Shown: positions 11,434 through 21,921 of the stretch, in pieces
How positions within the stretch are numbered: position 1 is the stretch's first letter
Layout: each line of letters begins with the position of its first letter
Notes under the pieces: model-generated
Told to the model about the DNA's origin: nothing
Databases searched by the model: none
The model's input: only the letters and a program-made list of their open reading frames with translations
Program-made: the position numbers and the translations under genes
Source: Roseicella frigidaeris
Lineage (GTDB): Bacteria > Pseudomonadota > Alphaproteobacteria > Acetobacterales > Acetobacteraceae
Direction of reading: 5' to 3'
Assembly (NCBI RefSeq): GCF_003258945.1
Contig: NZ_QLIX01000011.1
Location: forward strand, 87,729 to 151,728
Length of the DNA: 64,000 nt

Positions 11434-12186
11434 TCAGCCGCGGGCGATCCAGGGCATCTTGGCGGCGGCGATGGTGACGAACTGGATGTTCGCATCCAGC
11501 GGCAGGTTGGCCATCATCAGGATGGTGCTGCCGACATGCGCCACGTCGAAGACCGGCTCCACCTTCATCTCGCCATTCGCCTGCTTCACGCCCTTCTGCA
11601 TGCGGGCGGTCATCGGCGTGCCGGCATTGCCGATGTCGATCTGGCCGGAGACGATGTCGAAGGGCCGGCCATCCAGCGCCAGCACCTTGGTCAGGCCGGT
11701 GATGGCATGCTTGGTGGAGGTGTAGGCGACGCTGTCCGGCCGCGGCACATGCGCCGAGATCGAGCCGTTGTTGACGATGCGGCCGCCCTGGGGAGACTGA
11801 TTCTTCATCAGGCGGAAGGCGGCCTGGGCGCAGAGGAAGGAGCCGGTGAGGTTGACCTGCACCACCCGCGCCCAGTCCTCATAGGCCAGGTCCTCGATCG
11901 GCCCGGCCGGGACGTTGCCGCCGGCATTGTTGAACAGGAAGTCGAGCCGGCCCCATTCCGCCTTGATGCGGTCGAAGAGGGCGTTCACCGCCTTCGGGTC
12001 GCCGACATCGGTGGGGATGGCGAGCGCGCGCGACGCCGCCTCGCCGGCGAGGCCGATGGTCTCCTCCAGCGCATCCTTGCGGCGCCCGGCGAGCGCGACC
12101 GACCAGCCGCCGCCGAGCAGGGCGAGGGCGGCGGCGCGGCCGACGCCGGAGCCGGCGCCGGTGACGACGGCATGTTTCGTGGACAT
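11434..12186 (-). CDS. SDR-family NAD(P)-dependent oxidoreductase
   Basis: A 250-residue classical short-chain dehydrogenase. It has the Rossmann glycine motif [12 protein letters not shown], the NNAG motif (LFNNAGG), the catalytic Ser in NGSISAH and YTSTK with catalytic Tyr and Lys. It is the last gene of a minus-strand run that starts with the enolase-superfamily gene at 14500 and continues through the 2-hydroxyacid dehydrogenase. A role in sugar-acid or hydroxyacid oxidation is inferred from that context only. Confidence 0.85.
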   Translation of the reverse strand: MSTKHAVVTGAGSGVGRAAALALLGGGWSVALAGRRKDALEETIGLAGEAASRALAIPTDVGDPKAVNALFDRIKAEWGRLDFLFNNAGGNVPAGPIEDLAYEDWARVVQVNLTGSFLCAQAAFRLMKNQSPQGGRIVNNGSISAHVPRPDSVAYTSTKHAITGLTKVLALDGRPFDIVSGQIDIGNAGTPMTARMQKGVKQANGEMKVEPVFDVAHVGSTILMMANLPLDANIQFVTIAAAKMPWIARG

Positions 12187-12268
12187 CGGGGGTCTCTCCT
12201 GGACCGGGTGGGCGCCGGGGCGCCAAGGATAGGACGCGGCGCCGGGGCCGCGCCAGGGTCGGCGGCCG

Positions 12269-13312
12269 CTAGCTGTTCGGCCCGCGGCCCATGCCGACCG
12301 GCTGCCAGCGCCGCAGCTTGGTGGTCTGCAGCACCGAGGGGTTGACGCAGCTCATCGGCCATTTGTCCTGGAGCACGAGGGCCAGCTCATGCCCGACGCG
12401 CCGCTTGCGCGCCTCGTCGAAGCGGGCCGAGGCGCTGGCGACATGCGCGGTGAGGGTGACGTTCTCCATGCGCAGCAGCGGGTTGTTGTGGCTCGGCGGC
12501 TCGGTCTCCAGCACGTCGAGCGCGGCATGCGCGATCCAGCCCTCCTGCAGCGCCTTGATCAGCGCGCTCTCGTCCACGGTCGGGCCGCGTCCGGTGTTGA
12601 CGAAGATGGCGGAGGGCTTCATGGCGCGGAAATGCTGCTCCTTCAGCATGTGGTGCACCTCGGGCCGCGCCGGGGCGTGCATGCTGAGGAAGTCGGACTG
12701 CGCCAGCACCTCGGAGAGCGTCGCCGGCTGCACGCCGTATTCCGCGATCTGCAGCTCCTCGATGAAGGGGTCGTAGGCCATCATGCGCAGCCCGAAGGGG
12801 GCGGCGCGGCGGGCGACGGCGCGGGCGACGCGGCCGAAGGAGATGAAGCCGAGGGTCTGGCCCATCAGGCGCGGGATCTGCAGCAGCGCCGGGCGGCCCT
12901 CCTTCCAGCGGCCCTCGCGCACCATGCGGTCCTGCTCGATCAGCCGGCGGAAGCCGGCGAGCAGCAGCATCATGGCATGGTCCGCCACCTCCTCGATGAA
13001 GGTGTCGGGCACGTTGGTGACCGGGATGCCGCGCGCCGTCGCCGCCTTCACGTCGACGCTGTCGACGCCGACGGAGCCGAGGGCGATGATGCGGCACTTC
13101 GTCAGGCTGTCGATGATCTCCCTGGTGATCGGGATGCCCTTGGCGTAGATCGCATCCGCCTCGCGCGCCGCAGCGATGAAGCCGGCGGTGTCGGTCGGCG
13201 CCTCGACGATCTCGGCATCGATCTCCGCCAGCGCCTCGCTCTCCAGCGCATAGCCGCCGCCGGCGACGGTGAAGCTGGCGCCTGCGGGGGTGACGATCCT
13301 GAACCTGGCCAT
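12269..13312 (-). CDS. D-2-hydroxyacid dehydrogenase, CtBP-like
   Basis: A 347-residue D-isomer-specific 2-hydroxyacid dehydrogenase. The catalytic triad is visible: Arg in [12 protein letters not shown], Glu in DVLETEPP and His in LTAHVAS. The nucleotide-binding motif reads [12 protein letters not shown], so the second Gly of GxGxxG is replaced by Ser, a variation seen in CtBP-type members. There are about 30 extra residues after the usual end. It lies 15 bp behind the enolase-superfamily gene on the same strand and probably oxidises or reduces a product of that enzyme. Confidence 0.83.
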   Translation of the reverse strand: MARFRIVTPAGASFTVAGGGYALESEALAEIDAEIVEAPTDTAGFIAAAREADAIYAKGIPITREIIDSLTKCRIIALGSVGVDSVDVKAATARGIPVTNVPDTFIEEVADHAMMLLLAGFRRLIEQDRMVREGRWKEGRPALLQIPRLMGQTLGFISFGRVARAVARRAAPFGLRMMAYDPFIEELQIAEYGVQPATLSEVLAQSDFLSMHAPARPEVHHMLKEQHFRAMKPSAIFVNTGRGPTVDESALIKALQEGWIAHAALDVLETEPPSHNNPLLRMENVTLTAHVASASARFDEARKRRVGHELALVLQDKWPMSCVNPSVLQTTKLRRWQPVGMGRGPNS

Positions 13313-13327
13313 GCGGCTGTCCTCTCC

Positions 13328-14500
13328 TTAACGCACCGGCCGCGCGCGGATCGCGGCCTCGTTGACCTCGACACCCCAGCCCGGCCCCTCCGACAGGACC
13401 AGCGCGCCATCCTCGATCCGCGGCGCGGCGGTGAACTCGTCGCGCCAGGCGACGCTGTCGATATCGATCTCCATCACCCGGAAATTCGGGATGCAGGCGG
13501 AGAAGGTGGCGCTGATGGCGGTGCAGAGATTGCCGTAGAAATTGTGCGGCGCGCAGTTGACCTCGTAGACGTCGCAGAAGGAGGCGATCTTCATGCTCTC
13601 GCCGAGCCCGTTCCAGATGACGTCGACAATGCCGACATCCATCGCGTACTGTTCGAGGAAGGGGCGGAACTCCCGCCGTCCGTGCAGCGTCTCGCAGGAG
13701 GCGACGGGGCAGGGCGCCATGCGCTTGATCGTGGCGAGCGCCGCCGGGTCGTGGCTGTCGATCTCGAGCCAGGTGAGGTCATAGGGCGCCACCGCCTCGG
13801 CGACGCGCTGGAAGCCCTCGGTGCGGAAATGGAAATTGGTGTCGAGATGGATGCCCATCTCCGGCCCCACCGCGTCGCGGATGCTGCGCAGATGCGCCCG
13901 CAGCTCGGCGAGCAGCCGGTTGTCCCAGTTCAGCTCCGGCCAGCCGGCATGCCGGCCGAAGCCGGGCGCGTACTGGAACAGCGCGCCATCCGGCCCGGGG
14001 ATCAGGATGTTGGTCTTGAGGGCGCGGAAGCCGCGCTCCTTCACCTCGGCCGCGTGGCGGGCGACATCGGCGCGGCTGCGGATGGCCGGCACGCCCATAT
14101 GCGCCGCGTTGCGCACCCGGTAGCTGGCGAAATGCGACCAGTAGACCGGGATCCGCGTGCGGATCGGCCCGCCGAAGAGGGCGGCGACGGAGAGGCCGCG
14201 CGCCCGCGCCGCGATGTCGAGCAGCGCATTCTCGATGGCGGCGATCGCCTGCTGGTTCAGCCCGCCGCGGGATTGCCGCGTCATCACCTGCAGCCAGGCC
14301 GTCACCTCCTCCCAGCGTGTCGGGTCGCGGCCGATGACCAGCGGCGCCAGGCTCTCGATGACGGCGGAGAGGCCGGCGGAGCCGAAGCTCTCGCTGTATT
14401 CCGACCAGCCGACGAGCCCGTCATCGGTCGTGACCTTGAGGAAGGAGAAGATCCGCCAGCCGGCATCGGCGCGCAGGGTCTCCAGCCGGGCGATCTTCAT
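13328..14500 (-). CDS. Mandelate racemase/muconate lactonizing enzyme family (acid-sugar dehydratase type)
   Basis: An enolase-superfamily protein of about 390 residues. The ATG at 14500 is chosen because GGAGAG precedes it; an upstream in-frame ATG at 14527 has no such signal. Metal ligands appear in order as HLDTNFHF (Asp), WLEIDSHD (Glu) and SCETLHG (Glu). Basic residues are the Lys of ALKTNI and the Asp/His pair of DVIWNG and APHNFYG. This matches the mandelate racemase subgroup, in which many members dehydrate acid sugars. The clustered hydroxyacid dehydrogenase and SDR support a sugar-acid pathway. Confidence 0.85.
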   Translation of the reverse strand: MKIARLETLRADAGWRIFSFLKVTTDDGLVGWSEYSESFGSAGLSAVIESLAPLVIGRDPTRWEEVTAWLQVMTRQSRGGLNQQAIAAIENALLDIAARARGLSVAALFGGPIRTRIPVYWSHFASYRVRNAAHMGVPAIRSRADVARHAAEVKERGFRALKTNILIPGPDGALFQYAPGFGRHAGWPELNWDNRLLAELRAHLRSIRDAVGPEMGIHLDTNFHFRTEGFQRVAEAVAPYDLTWLEIDSHDPAALATIKRMAPCPVASCETLHGRREFRPFLEQYAMDVGIVDVIWNGLGESMKIASFCDVYEVNCAPHNFYGNLCTAISATFSACIPNFRVMEIDIDSVAWRDEFTAAPRIEDGALVLSEGPGWGVEVNEAAIRARPVR

Positions 14501-14527
14501 CGCGCTCTCCGTTCCTCTCCCAAGCAT

Positions 14528-14634
14528 CCTGGACCATGATCCGCCCGCACGGGTTCGCGGATCATGGTCCAGGCCAGTGTTTGATCGCGTGATTCACGCC
14601 TTCGGCGTTTCCACCTCAGGCGATCACGCTCTGG
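14528..14634. repeat. Structured intergenic element: perfect 17-bp hairpin plus multi-stem unit
   Basis: A perfect 17-bp inverted repeat, arms 14528-14544 and 14557-14573 with a 12-base loop, lies between divergent genes. It is followed by a nested structure: CCAG/CTGG (14574 and 14631), GCGTGAT/ATCACGC (14587 and 14623) and ACGCC-TTC-GGCGT (14596-14608). The compact two-part design looks like a dispersed intergenic repeat rather than a simple terminator. No second copy is in this window. It could also regulate the gene on either side. Confidence 0.55.
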
Positions 14635-14733
14635 CAGCGCCACGCCGCGCCGTGCCGGATCGAACCATGTCGGCCGCCTATCCACAAGCCGCCCCGGCGG
14701 GGGTAGCGTCGCGGCATCGTGGAGGAGGATGCG

Positions 14734-15495
14734 ATGGGCAGGCTGGATGGCAGGATCGCCTGGGTGACGGGCGCGGGGAGCGGCATCGGCGAGGCGGTGG
14801 CGGAGCGCTTCGGCGCCGAGGGCGCGGTGGTGGTGCTCACCGGCCGCCGGCAGGACCGGCTGGCGGCGGTGGCGGAGCGGATCCGCGGCCAGGGCGGCAC
14901 GGCGCATGTGCAGCCGGCCGACCTGATGCGGGCGGCCGAGGTGCAGCGCGTGGCGGACTGGATCGGCGCGACGCTCGGGCGGCTCGACGTGCTGGTGAGC
15001 AATGCCGGGCTGAACGTGGTGGAGCGGGACTGGACGCGGCTGAGCCCGGAGGGGATCGATCAGCTCATCCAGGGCAACCTCAGCTCGGCCTTCTACGTGG
15101 CGCGCGCGGTGCTGCCGATCATGCGGGCGCAGGGCGGGGGCGTGATGATCCACACCGCCAGCATGGCCGGGCGCAATGTCGGGGTGATGAGCGGCGCCGG
15201 CTACAACGCCGCCAAGCACGGCGTGGTGGCGATGAGCCACAGCCTCAACATGGAGGAATGCGTCAACAACATCCGCAGCACCGCCTTCTGCCCCGGCGAG
15301 GTGAACACCGAGATCCTGAAGAAGCGGCCGAACCCGCTGAGCCAGGAGGAGCTCGACCGCATGCTGCAGCCGGAGCAATGCGCCGACCTCATCCTCTACG
15401 TCGCCACCCTGCCGGAGGGCGTGACGATGAACGAGGTCTGGCTGACGCCCACCTGGAACCGCGGCTACGTCTCCGGGCTCCAGCGCAAGCTGTAG
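14734..15495 (+). CDS. SDR-family NAD(P)-dependent oxidoreductase
   Basis: A 253-residue short-chain dehydrogenase. The ATG at 14734 follows GGAGGAGG, which makes it the better start than the ATG 15 bases upstream. It has TGAGSGIGEAVA at the cofactor site, SNAG in place of NNAG, Ser in IHTASMAG, and YNAAKHG with catalytic Tyr and Lys. It is divergent from the enolase-superfamily gene across the structured element and convergent with the ABC importer. The substrate is unknown. Confidence 0.85.
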   Translation: MGRLDGRIAWVTGAGSGIGEAVAERFGAEGAVVVLTGRRQDRLAAVAERIRGQGGTAHVQPADLMRAAEVQRVADWIGATLGRLDVLVSNAGLNVVERDWTRLSPEGIDQLIQGNLSSAFYVARAVLPIMRAQGGGVMIHTASMAGRNVGVMSGAGYNAAKHGVVAMSHSLNMEECVNNIRSTAFCPGEVNTEILKKRPNPLSQEELDRMLQPEQCADLILYVATLPEGVTMNEVWLTPTWNRGYVSGLQRKL

Positions 15496-15518
15496 GCGAG
15501 CGGGGGTTCGGGCCCCCG

Positions 15519-16427
15519 CTATTCCTTCACCGCGCCGGTGAGGGAGGAGACGTAGTAGTCCACGAAGAAGGAATAGAAGATGGCGACCGGCAGCGAGCCG
15601 AGCAGGCTGCCGGCCATCAGCGCCCCCCATTGGTAGACGTCGCCCGAGACCAGCTCGGTCAGGATGGCGACCGGCACCGTCTTGCTCTCGCTGCTCTGGA
15701 TGAAGGCGAGGGCGTAGATGAACTCGTTCCAGGACAGGGTGAAGCTGAAGATGCCCGCCGAGATCAGCCCCGGCACGGCGAGCGGCAGGGTGATCTGCGT
15801 CAGGATCTGCAGCCGCGTCGCGCCGTCGATCAGCGCGCATTCCTCGAGCTCGTAGGGGATCGACTTGAAGTAGCCGATCAGCAGCCAGGTGCAGAAGGGC
15901 ACGAGGAAGGTGGGGTAGGTGAGGATCAGCGCGAAGGGCGTGTCGAACAGCCCGAGGCGGAACACCATCGTCGCCAGCGGGATGAACAGGATGGAGGGCG
16001 GCACGAGATAGGCCAGGTAGATGGCCAGGCCGACATACTGGCTGCCGCGGAAGCGCAGCCGCTGGATGGCATAGGCGGCGAGCACGCTGGCGAAGAGCGA
16101 AAGCGCGGTGGAGGCGATCGCCACCAGCATCGTCGTCCACAGCCAGCGCGGATAGCTGGTGTTGAACAGCAGGTGGCGGATGTGGTCCAGCGTCGGGCTG
16201 GCGATCCAGAAGGGGTTGTAGGTCTTGTAGTCGTAGAGCTCGGCATTCGGCTTGAAGGCCGTCACCGCCATCCAATAGAAGGGGAAGAGCAGGATGATGA
16301 CGAAGCAGGCGAGCGGGACATAGAGCGTCACCACGCGGCGCGCCTTGCTGTCCCAGGTCATCAGCTCCGGGGCGAGGGCGGCGCGCGCCTCCGGCCCGTC
16401 CGCGGTCGCGGTGCTGGCCTCAGTCAT
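15519..16427 (-). CDS. Carbohydrate ABC transporter permease (MalG type)
   Basis: A 302-residue inner-membrane permease with about six transmembrane segments. The first spans the segment after RRVVTLYVPLAC. The cytoplasmic EAA loop is visible as ELEECALIDGATRLQILTQITLPLAVPG, which contacts the ATPase. Length and the C-terminal MalG-type layout fit CUT1 sugar importers. It overlaps the upstream MalF-type permease by 8 bases. Confidence 0.9.
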   Translation of the reverse strand: MTEASTATADGPEARAALAPELMTWDSKARRVVTLYVPLACFVIILLFPFYWMAVTAFKPNAELYDYKTYNPFWIASPTLDHIRHLLFNTSYPRWLWTTMLVAIASTALSLFASVLAAYAIQRLRFRGSQYVGLAIYLAYLVPPSILFIPLATMVFRLGLFDTPFALILTYPTFLVPFCTWLLIGYFKSIPYELEECALIDGATRLQILTQITLPLAVPGLISAGIFSFTLSWNEFIYALAFIQSSESKTVPVAILTELVSGDVYQWGALMAGSLLGSLPVAIFYSFFVDYYVSSLTGAVKE

Positions 16428-17376
16428 TGCCCTCTCCCTGCTGCCACTTGCGCCGCGCCATGCCGAAATAGGTGAAGAGCGTGGCGAAGATCAGGAACGG
16501 GATCATCGAGACCGCGATCGCCGCGCCCTCCGCCAGCTGCCCGCCCGGGATGCCCCGCTGGAAGGCGAGGGTCGCCATCAGATGCGTCGAGTTCACCGGC
16601 CCGCCGCGGGTGATGGCGTAGACGAGCTGGAAGTCGGTGAAGGTGAAGATGATCGAGAAGGTCATGACGATCGCCAGGATCGGCATGAGCAGCGGCACCG
16701 TGATCTGGGTGAAGCGCTGCCAGGGCGTCGCGCCGTCGAGCAGCGCCGCCTCGTAGAGGCTGGGCGAAATGGTCTGCAGCCCGGCGAGCAGGCAGATGGC
16801 GACGAAGGGGATGCCGCGCCAGACATTGGCCGCGATCAGCGACCAGCGCGCCGGCCAGGTGGAGCCGAGGAAGTCGATATAGGTGTTCCGCAGGTGCAGC
16901 ACGTCGACGAGGATATAGGAGACGATGCTGAACTGCGGGTCGTAGATCCACCAGAAGGCGATGGCCGAGAGCACCGTCGGCGTGATCCAGGGCAGCAGCA
17001 CGATGGCGCGCAGCAGGCTCTTGAAGGGCAGGTGGTTGTTCAGCAGCAGGGCGAGCCAGAGGCCGAGGGCGAATTTCCCGACCGTCGCCACCGCCGTGTA
17101 GAAGACGCTGTAGAAGACCGCCGTCCAGAAGACCGGGTCCTCCGCCAGATACTCGAAATTCTCGAGCCCGACCCAGGCGCCGCCGCGGCCGATCATGGTA
17201 TCGGTGAAGGCGAGCCAGATGCCGAGCCCGAGCGGGTAGGTGAGGAAGACCAGCAGCAGCCCGGTGGCGGGCAGCATGCAGCAGAAGACCAGGACGGGCT
17301 TCCAGTCGAAGAACCGGGCCAGCCAGCCCGGTTCCTGCCTTACGTTCTTCCAGGCCGTGCTTGCCGCCACGGACAT
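16420..17376 (-). CDS. Carbohydrate ABC transporter permease (MalF type)
   Basis: A 318-residue permease with about six membrane spans, beginning after a soluble N terminus that contains FFDWKPVLVFCCMLP. The EAA loop reads LYEAALLDGATPWQRFTQITVPLL. It pairs with the overlapping MalG-type gene to form the translocation pore of a CUT1-type sugar importer. The solute-binding gene lies 53 bp upstream in the same operon. Confidence 0.9.
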   Translation of the reverse strand: MSVAASTAWKNVRQEPGWLARFFDWKPVLVFCCMLPATGLLLVFLTYPLGLGIWLAFTDTMIGRGGAWVGLENFEYLAEDPVFWTAVFYSVFYTAVATVGKFALGLWLALLLNNHLPFKSLLRAIVLLPWITPTVLSAIAFWWIYDPQFSIVSYILVDVLHLRNTYIDFLGSTWPARWSLIAANVWRGIPFVAICLLAGLQTISPSLYEAALLDGATPWQRFTQITVPLLMPILAIVMTFSIIFTFTDFQLVYAITRGGPVNSTHLMATLAFQRGIPGGQLAEGAAIAVSMIPFLIFATLFTYFGMARRKWQQGEGND

Positions 17377-17429
17377 GGCGCCCTCCTCCCTGCCTCATCC
17401 GCCGCCGGTTGGCCCGGCGGCGCCCTGCC

Positions 17430-18752
17430 TCAGCCGCGGTAGTAGCGCTTCGCCCGGCGCTCGGCCTCGCGCGCCGCGGCCTCGGGCGTCTGCTGGCCGG
17501 CGGCGACCGCGGCGCACATCTGCACCATGACGTATTCCGCCGTGGAGGACGCGGCCGCCTGGTTGATCGGCCCCTTCCACCCGTTCCAGTAGCGGTTGTT
17601 CATGCTGTCGCGGAAGCCGGTGATCTTGGGGTCGGATTCCCAGACCGGGCTCTTGTCGTAGGCGTTCAGCGGATGCGCCCAGTAGCCGAGGCATTTCTGC
17701 AGCCAGGGGTCGTACTGCTCGCGCTCCATCATGAAGGCGAGATAGGATTTGGCGGCGTTCGGGTAGCGGCTGTGCTTGAACAGCATGGCGTTGATGGTCA
17801 GCGCCGATTGCGGCGGCGAGGGGGCCAGCCCCTTCGGCAGCGGCGCGTGGTTGGTGTCGGCCGCGATCGCCGCCGTCGCCGGGTCGTTCTTCAGCGAGAA
17901 GTAGAGCGAGACGCCATTCGCCGTCAGGAAGCATTCCTGCGCCGAATAGGCGCGGTTGTTCGAGACGTCGCTCCAGGAGAGCGTGCCGGGCACGAAGGTC
18001 TTCTGCAGCTCGGCGGCGTATTTCAGCGCCTCGATCGTCTGCTTGCTGTTGATCGCGACCTTGCCGTCCTCGTCGACCAGGAAGCCGCCATGCGACCAGA
18101 CCAGCCAGTTGGCGTAGCCGTTGCCGTCGCCGACCGCGTTGCCGAGGGTGAAGCCGGCCGGCTTGCCCGCCGCCTTCAGCTTGCGGCAGAGATCGAGATA
18201 CTTGTCGTGCTCGGTCGGGATGGCGTCGTAGCCGGCCGCCTTCACCGCGCTCTCGCGGTAGACGATCGGGCCGGCGGTGCCGCCGAAGGGGATGCCGATC
18301 CAATTGTTGCTGCCGTTCTTCTTGCCGAATTTCTCGCCGAGGAATTTCCAGCCGCCATAGCGCTTGCCGAGATACTCGGCGACGTCGGAGAGCTCCACCA
18401 GCTTGTCGACGAAGATGTGCGGGTCCTCGGCCCAGCCGAGCACCACGTCCGGCCCGCTGCCGGTATTGGCGGTGACCGCGGTCTGGGCGCGGATATCCTC
18501 CCAGCCGACGAAGTCGACGCGCACCTGCACGCCGGTCTGCTGCTGGAAGCGCTGGGTGTTCTCGCGGAAGATCACCTCGTCCGGCTCGACGAAGCGGGCC
18601 GGCCGCAGGATGCGCAGCGAGGCGCCGCTCTCGATCGGCAGCTTCAGCGTGGCGTCGGCTACCGGGATCTGCGCTGCCGATTCGCGCGCCATCGCCGCGG
18701 CCAGGGCGCCGGCGCCGAGCCCAAGGGCAGTGCGCCGCCTGATGATGTGCAT
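17430..18752 (-). CDS. ABC transporter extracellular solute-binding protein (family 1)
   Basis: A 440-residue periplasmic binding protein. The N terminus, MHIIRRRTALGLGAGALA, looks like a twin-arginine signal followed by a SAAQ cleavage region. The body has family-1 sugar-binding features, including GPDVVLGWAEDPH and IGIPFGGTAGPIVYRE. The C terminus is basic (RRAKRYYRG). It delivers substrate to the two permeases encoded just downstream. Sugar specificity is not readable. Confidence 0.88.
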   Translation of the reverse strand: MHIIRRRTALGLGAGALAAAMARESAAQIPVADATLKLPIESGASLRILRPARFVEPDEVIFRENTQRFQQQTGVQVRVDFVGWEDIRAQTAVTANTGSGPDVVLGWAEDPHIFVDKLVELSDVAEYLGKRYGGWKFLGEKFGKKNGSNNWIGIPFGGTAGPIVYRESAVKAAGYDAIPTEHDKYLDLCRKLKAAGKPAGFTLGNAVGDGNGYANWLVWSHGGFLVDEDGKVAINSKQTIEALKYAAELQKTFVPGTLSWSDVSNNRAYSAQECFLTANGVSLYFSLKNDPATAAIAADTNHAPLPKGLAPSPPQSALTINAMLFKHSRYPNAAKSYLAFMMEREQYDPWLQKCLGYWAHPLNAYDKSPVWESDPKITGFRDSMNNRYWNGWKGPINQAAASSTAEYVMVQMCAAVAAGQQTPEAAAREAERRAKRYYRG

Positions 18753-18786
18753 CCCGTCCCGTTCTCCCGTTCTTATGGGTCGTGCT

Positions 18787-19836
<1,050 letters not shown>

Positions 19837-19915
19837 GCTGCCTCCCGTCCGCGGGCGTGCCCGTGGCCGCCCGCTTGTCCTTCGGTCTTGCGCCGTGTGT
19901 CCCCTGGCCCGCGGG

Positions 19916-21541
19916 TCAGAGGCGGGAGACGGCGGTCTCCTTCGAGGTGATGAACTCGAGCAGCACGGGAATGCCCTGCTGCGTCTTCTCGATCCCGCGC
20001 CGGATCGCGGGGACGATCTCGGACGGGTCGGTCACCCGCTCGCCATGCCCGCCGAAGGCGCGCGCCATGGCGGCGTAGTCGCCGGAGATGTCGGTGCTGC
20101 GGTACTTCTCCGTGCTGACCGGCATGACCTTCAGCTCGATCGCCATGGAGAAGTTGTTCAGCAGCACGGACATGATCGGGATGCGCTCGCGCACCGCCGT
20201 CTCGAAATCCATGCCGGTGAAGCCGATCGCGGCGTCGCCCCAGACATTGATGCAGAGCTTCTCCGGCGCCGCCAGCTTCGCCCCCATGGCGAGGCCGAGC
20301 CCGTAGCCGAGCTGCGTGGTCTTGCCCCAGCCGAGATAGGAGAGCGGGGTGGTGGACTTCCAGAAGGGTGAGATCTGGTCGCGCGGGCTGCCGGCATCAT
20401 GGGTGATGATGACGTTGTCCTTGTCCACCGTGTGCTGCAGGTCCCACAGCACCCTATAGGGGTTGAGCGGCGCGTCCTTGCAGGTGAGCTTCGGCATCCA
20501 CTCGGCGAGCCAGGGCTCCTTGATCGACTGGATCTCGGCCGCGACCGGCGCCGGGTCGCGCGGCGACCCGACCAGGCCGGCGAGCTCGGCGAGCAGCGCG
20601 TCCATGGTCAGCGCCGCGTCGCCGATGAGGCCGAGATCGACCTTGACGTCCTTGTTCAGGTGCATCGGGTCGAGCGTCGCCTGGATGAATTTCGGCCCCT
20701 TCGGCATCTTCGGGCCGAAATTGGTCTCGGTGAAGGAGCAGCCGATGCCGATGATGAGGTCCGCCTTGTCGAGGAAGACCCGCATGTGCCTGCCCATGGC
20801 GACGCCGGCGGCGCCGAGGGAGAGAGGATGCTCCTCGTTGAAGGCCGACTTGCCGCCGAGGCTGGTGCAGACCGGCGCCGCCAGCAGCTCGGAGAGCTTG
20901 GCGAGCTGCGTCCAGGCCCGCGCCCAGTGGACGCCGGTGCCGGCATAGATCACCGGCCGCTTCGCCTCGGCCAGCATCCGCGCCGCGCGCTTCACCTCGA
21001 CCGGGTCGGGGCCGTAGCGCGTCGCCATCACCGGCGCGTAGTCGATCTCGCCCACCTCCTCGTTCCAGAGGTCGGTCGGCACCTCGACCAGCACCGGCCC
21101 GCCGCGGCCGTTGCGCAGCCGGGTGAAGGCGCGGCGCATGATGTTGGAGATCTCGGCCGCCAGCACCACCGGCTCGGCCGATTTCACCACATGGCGCATC
21201 GCCTCCGAGGAGTTGAAATTCGGGTCGATATGCGCGAGGCGCCGCGGATAGCCCTGCGGCACCACCAGCACCGGCACGCTCTCGCCATAGGCCTGGGCGA
21301 CGCCGCCATAGGCGTTCTCGCTGCCCGGCCCGTGCTGCATGCAGAAGGCGCCGATCTTCTGCCCGGCGGTGACGCGGCTGATGGCGTCCGCCATGTGCAG
21401 GCCGATCCGCTCCTGCCGCACCATGATCGGCCGGATGTCGCGCGCCGCGGCGAACTCGATCAGGTGGTTCACCGGATAGCCGCAGAGGATCTCGACGCCC
21501 TCGCGCTTCATGATCTCGGCGATGGCTTCGCCCAGCTTCAT
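19916..21541 (-). CDS. Thiamine-diphosphate-dependent enzyme, acetolactate synthase/decarboxylase superfamily
   Basis: A 541-residue ThDP enzyme. The ATG at 21541 is preceded by GGGAGGA. The N-terminal Pyr domain carries the activating Glu in [13 protein letters not shown]. The middle domain follows, and the C-terminal PP domain has [13 protein letters not shown] with the NN of LLNNFS. The usual GDG is GDA here. It heads the operon containing the sugar ABC importer, 80 bp upstream of the ATPase gene, so its substrate may be related to the imported compound. It is not a housekeeping IlvB by context; the exact reaction is unknown. Confidence 0.8.
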   Translation of the reverse strand: MKLGEAIAEIMKREGVEILCGYPVNHLIEFAAARDIRPIMVRQERIGLHMADAISRVTAGQKIGAFCMQHGPGSENAYGGVAQAYGESVPVLVVPQGYPRRLAHIDPNFNSSEAMRHVVKSAEPVVLAAEISNIMRRAFTRLRNGRGGPVLVEVPTDLWNEEVGEIDYAPVMATRYGPDPVEVKRAARMLAEAKRPVIYAGTGVHWARAWTQLAKLSELLAAPVCTSLGGKSAFNEEHPLSLGAAGVAMGRHMRVFLDKADLIIGIGCSFTETNFGPKMPKGPKFIQATLDPMHLNKDVKVDLGLIGDAALTMDALLAELAGLVGSPRDPAPVAAEIQSIKEPWLAEWMPKLTCKDAPLNPYRVLWDLQHTVDKDNVIITHDAGSPRDQISPFWKSTTPLSYLGWGKTTQLGYGLGLAMGAKLAAPEKLCINVWGDAAIGFTGMDFETAVRERIPIMSVLLNNFSMAIELKVMPVSTEKYRSTDISGDYAAMARAFGGHGERVTDPSEIVPAIRRGIEKTQQGIPVLLEFITSKETAVSRL

Positions 21542-21726
21542 GGCCTGGTCCTCCCGCTGCGGGCCCGCATGGCAGCCCGGCATCCGCGACCGGCGTTCCG
21601 GTCCGCTTCGTTTCCGCGGCAAGCCTAGCCTTGCCGGCGCGACGCGCGCAACCGGGGGGCCGGCGCCTTCCGGCGCGGCCGGATCGGATCATACTGCGTC
21701 GCATCAACACGAGCGGGAGATGGCCG

Positions 21727-21921
21727 ATGCCGTCCGAAACCTCCGAAGCCGCGTTCGAGGCGCTGGTCGCGCGCGCCGGAATTCCCCTCACGGCCGAGCA
21801 GCGCGCGGCGCTGCGGGCGGTCTGGCCGCGCTTCGGCGGCATGCTGCGGCTGCTGCGGGACCCGGCGCCGGGGATGCTGGCCGAGCCCGCCGCCACCTTC
21901 TCGGCGGAGCCGGGGCGGTGA
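21727..21921 (+). CDS. AtzG/GatC-like small amidase subunit (DUF4089-like)
   Basis: A 64-residue protein, mainly helical (AFEALVARAGIPLTAEQRAA), whose stop overlaps the amidase GTG by 4 bases. AtzG-type proteins are GatC-like helical adaptors that form a tight complex with an AtzE-type amidase and are encoded immediately upstream. Size, helical pattern and position all fit. The assignment rests mainly on context. Confidence 0.6.
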   Translation: MPSETSEAAFEALVARAGIPLTAEQRAALRAVWPRFGGMLRLLRDPAPGMLAEPAATFSAEPGR

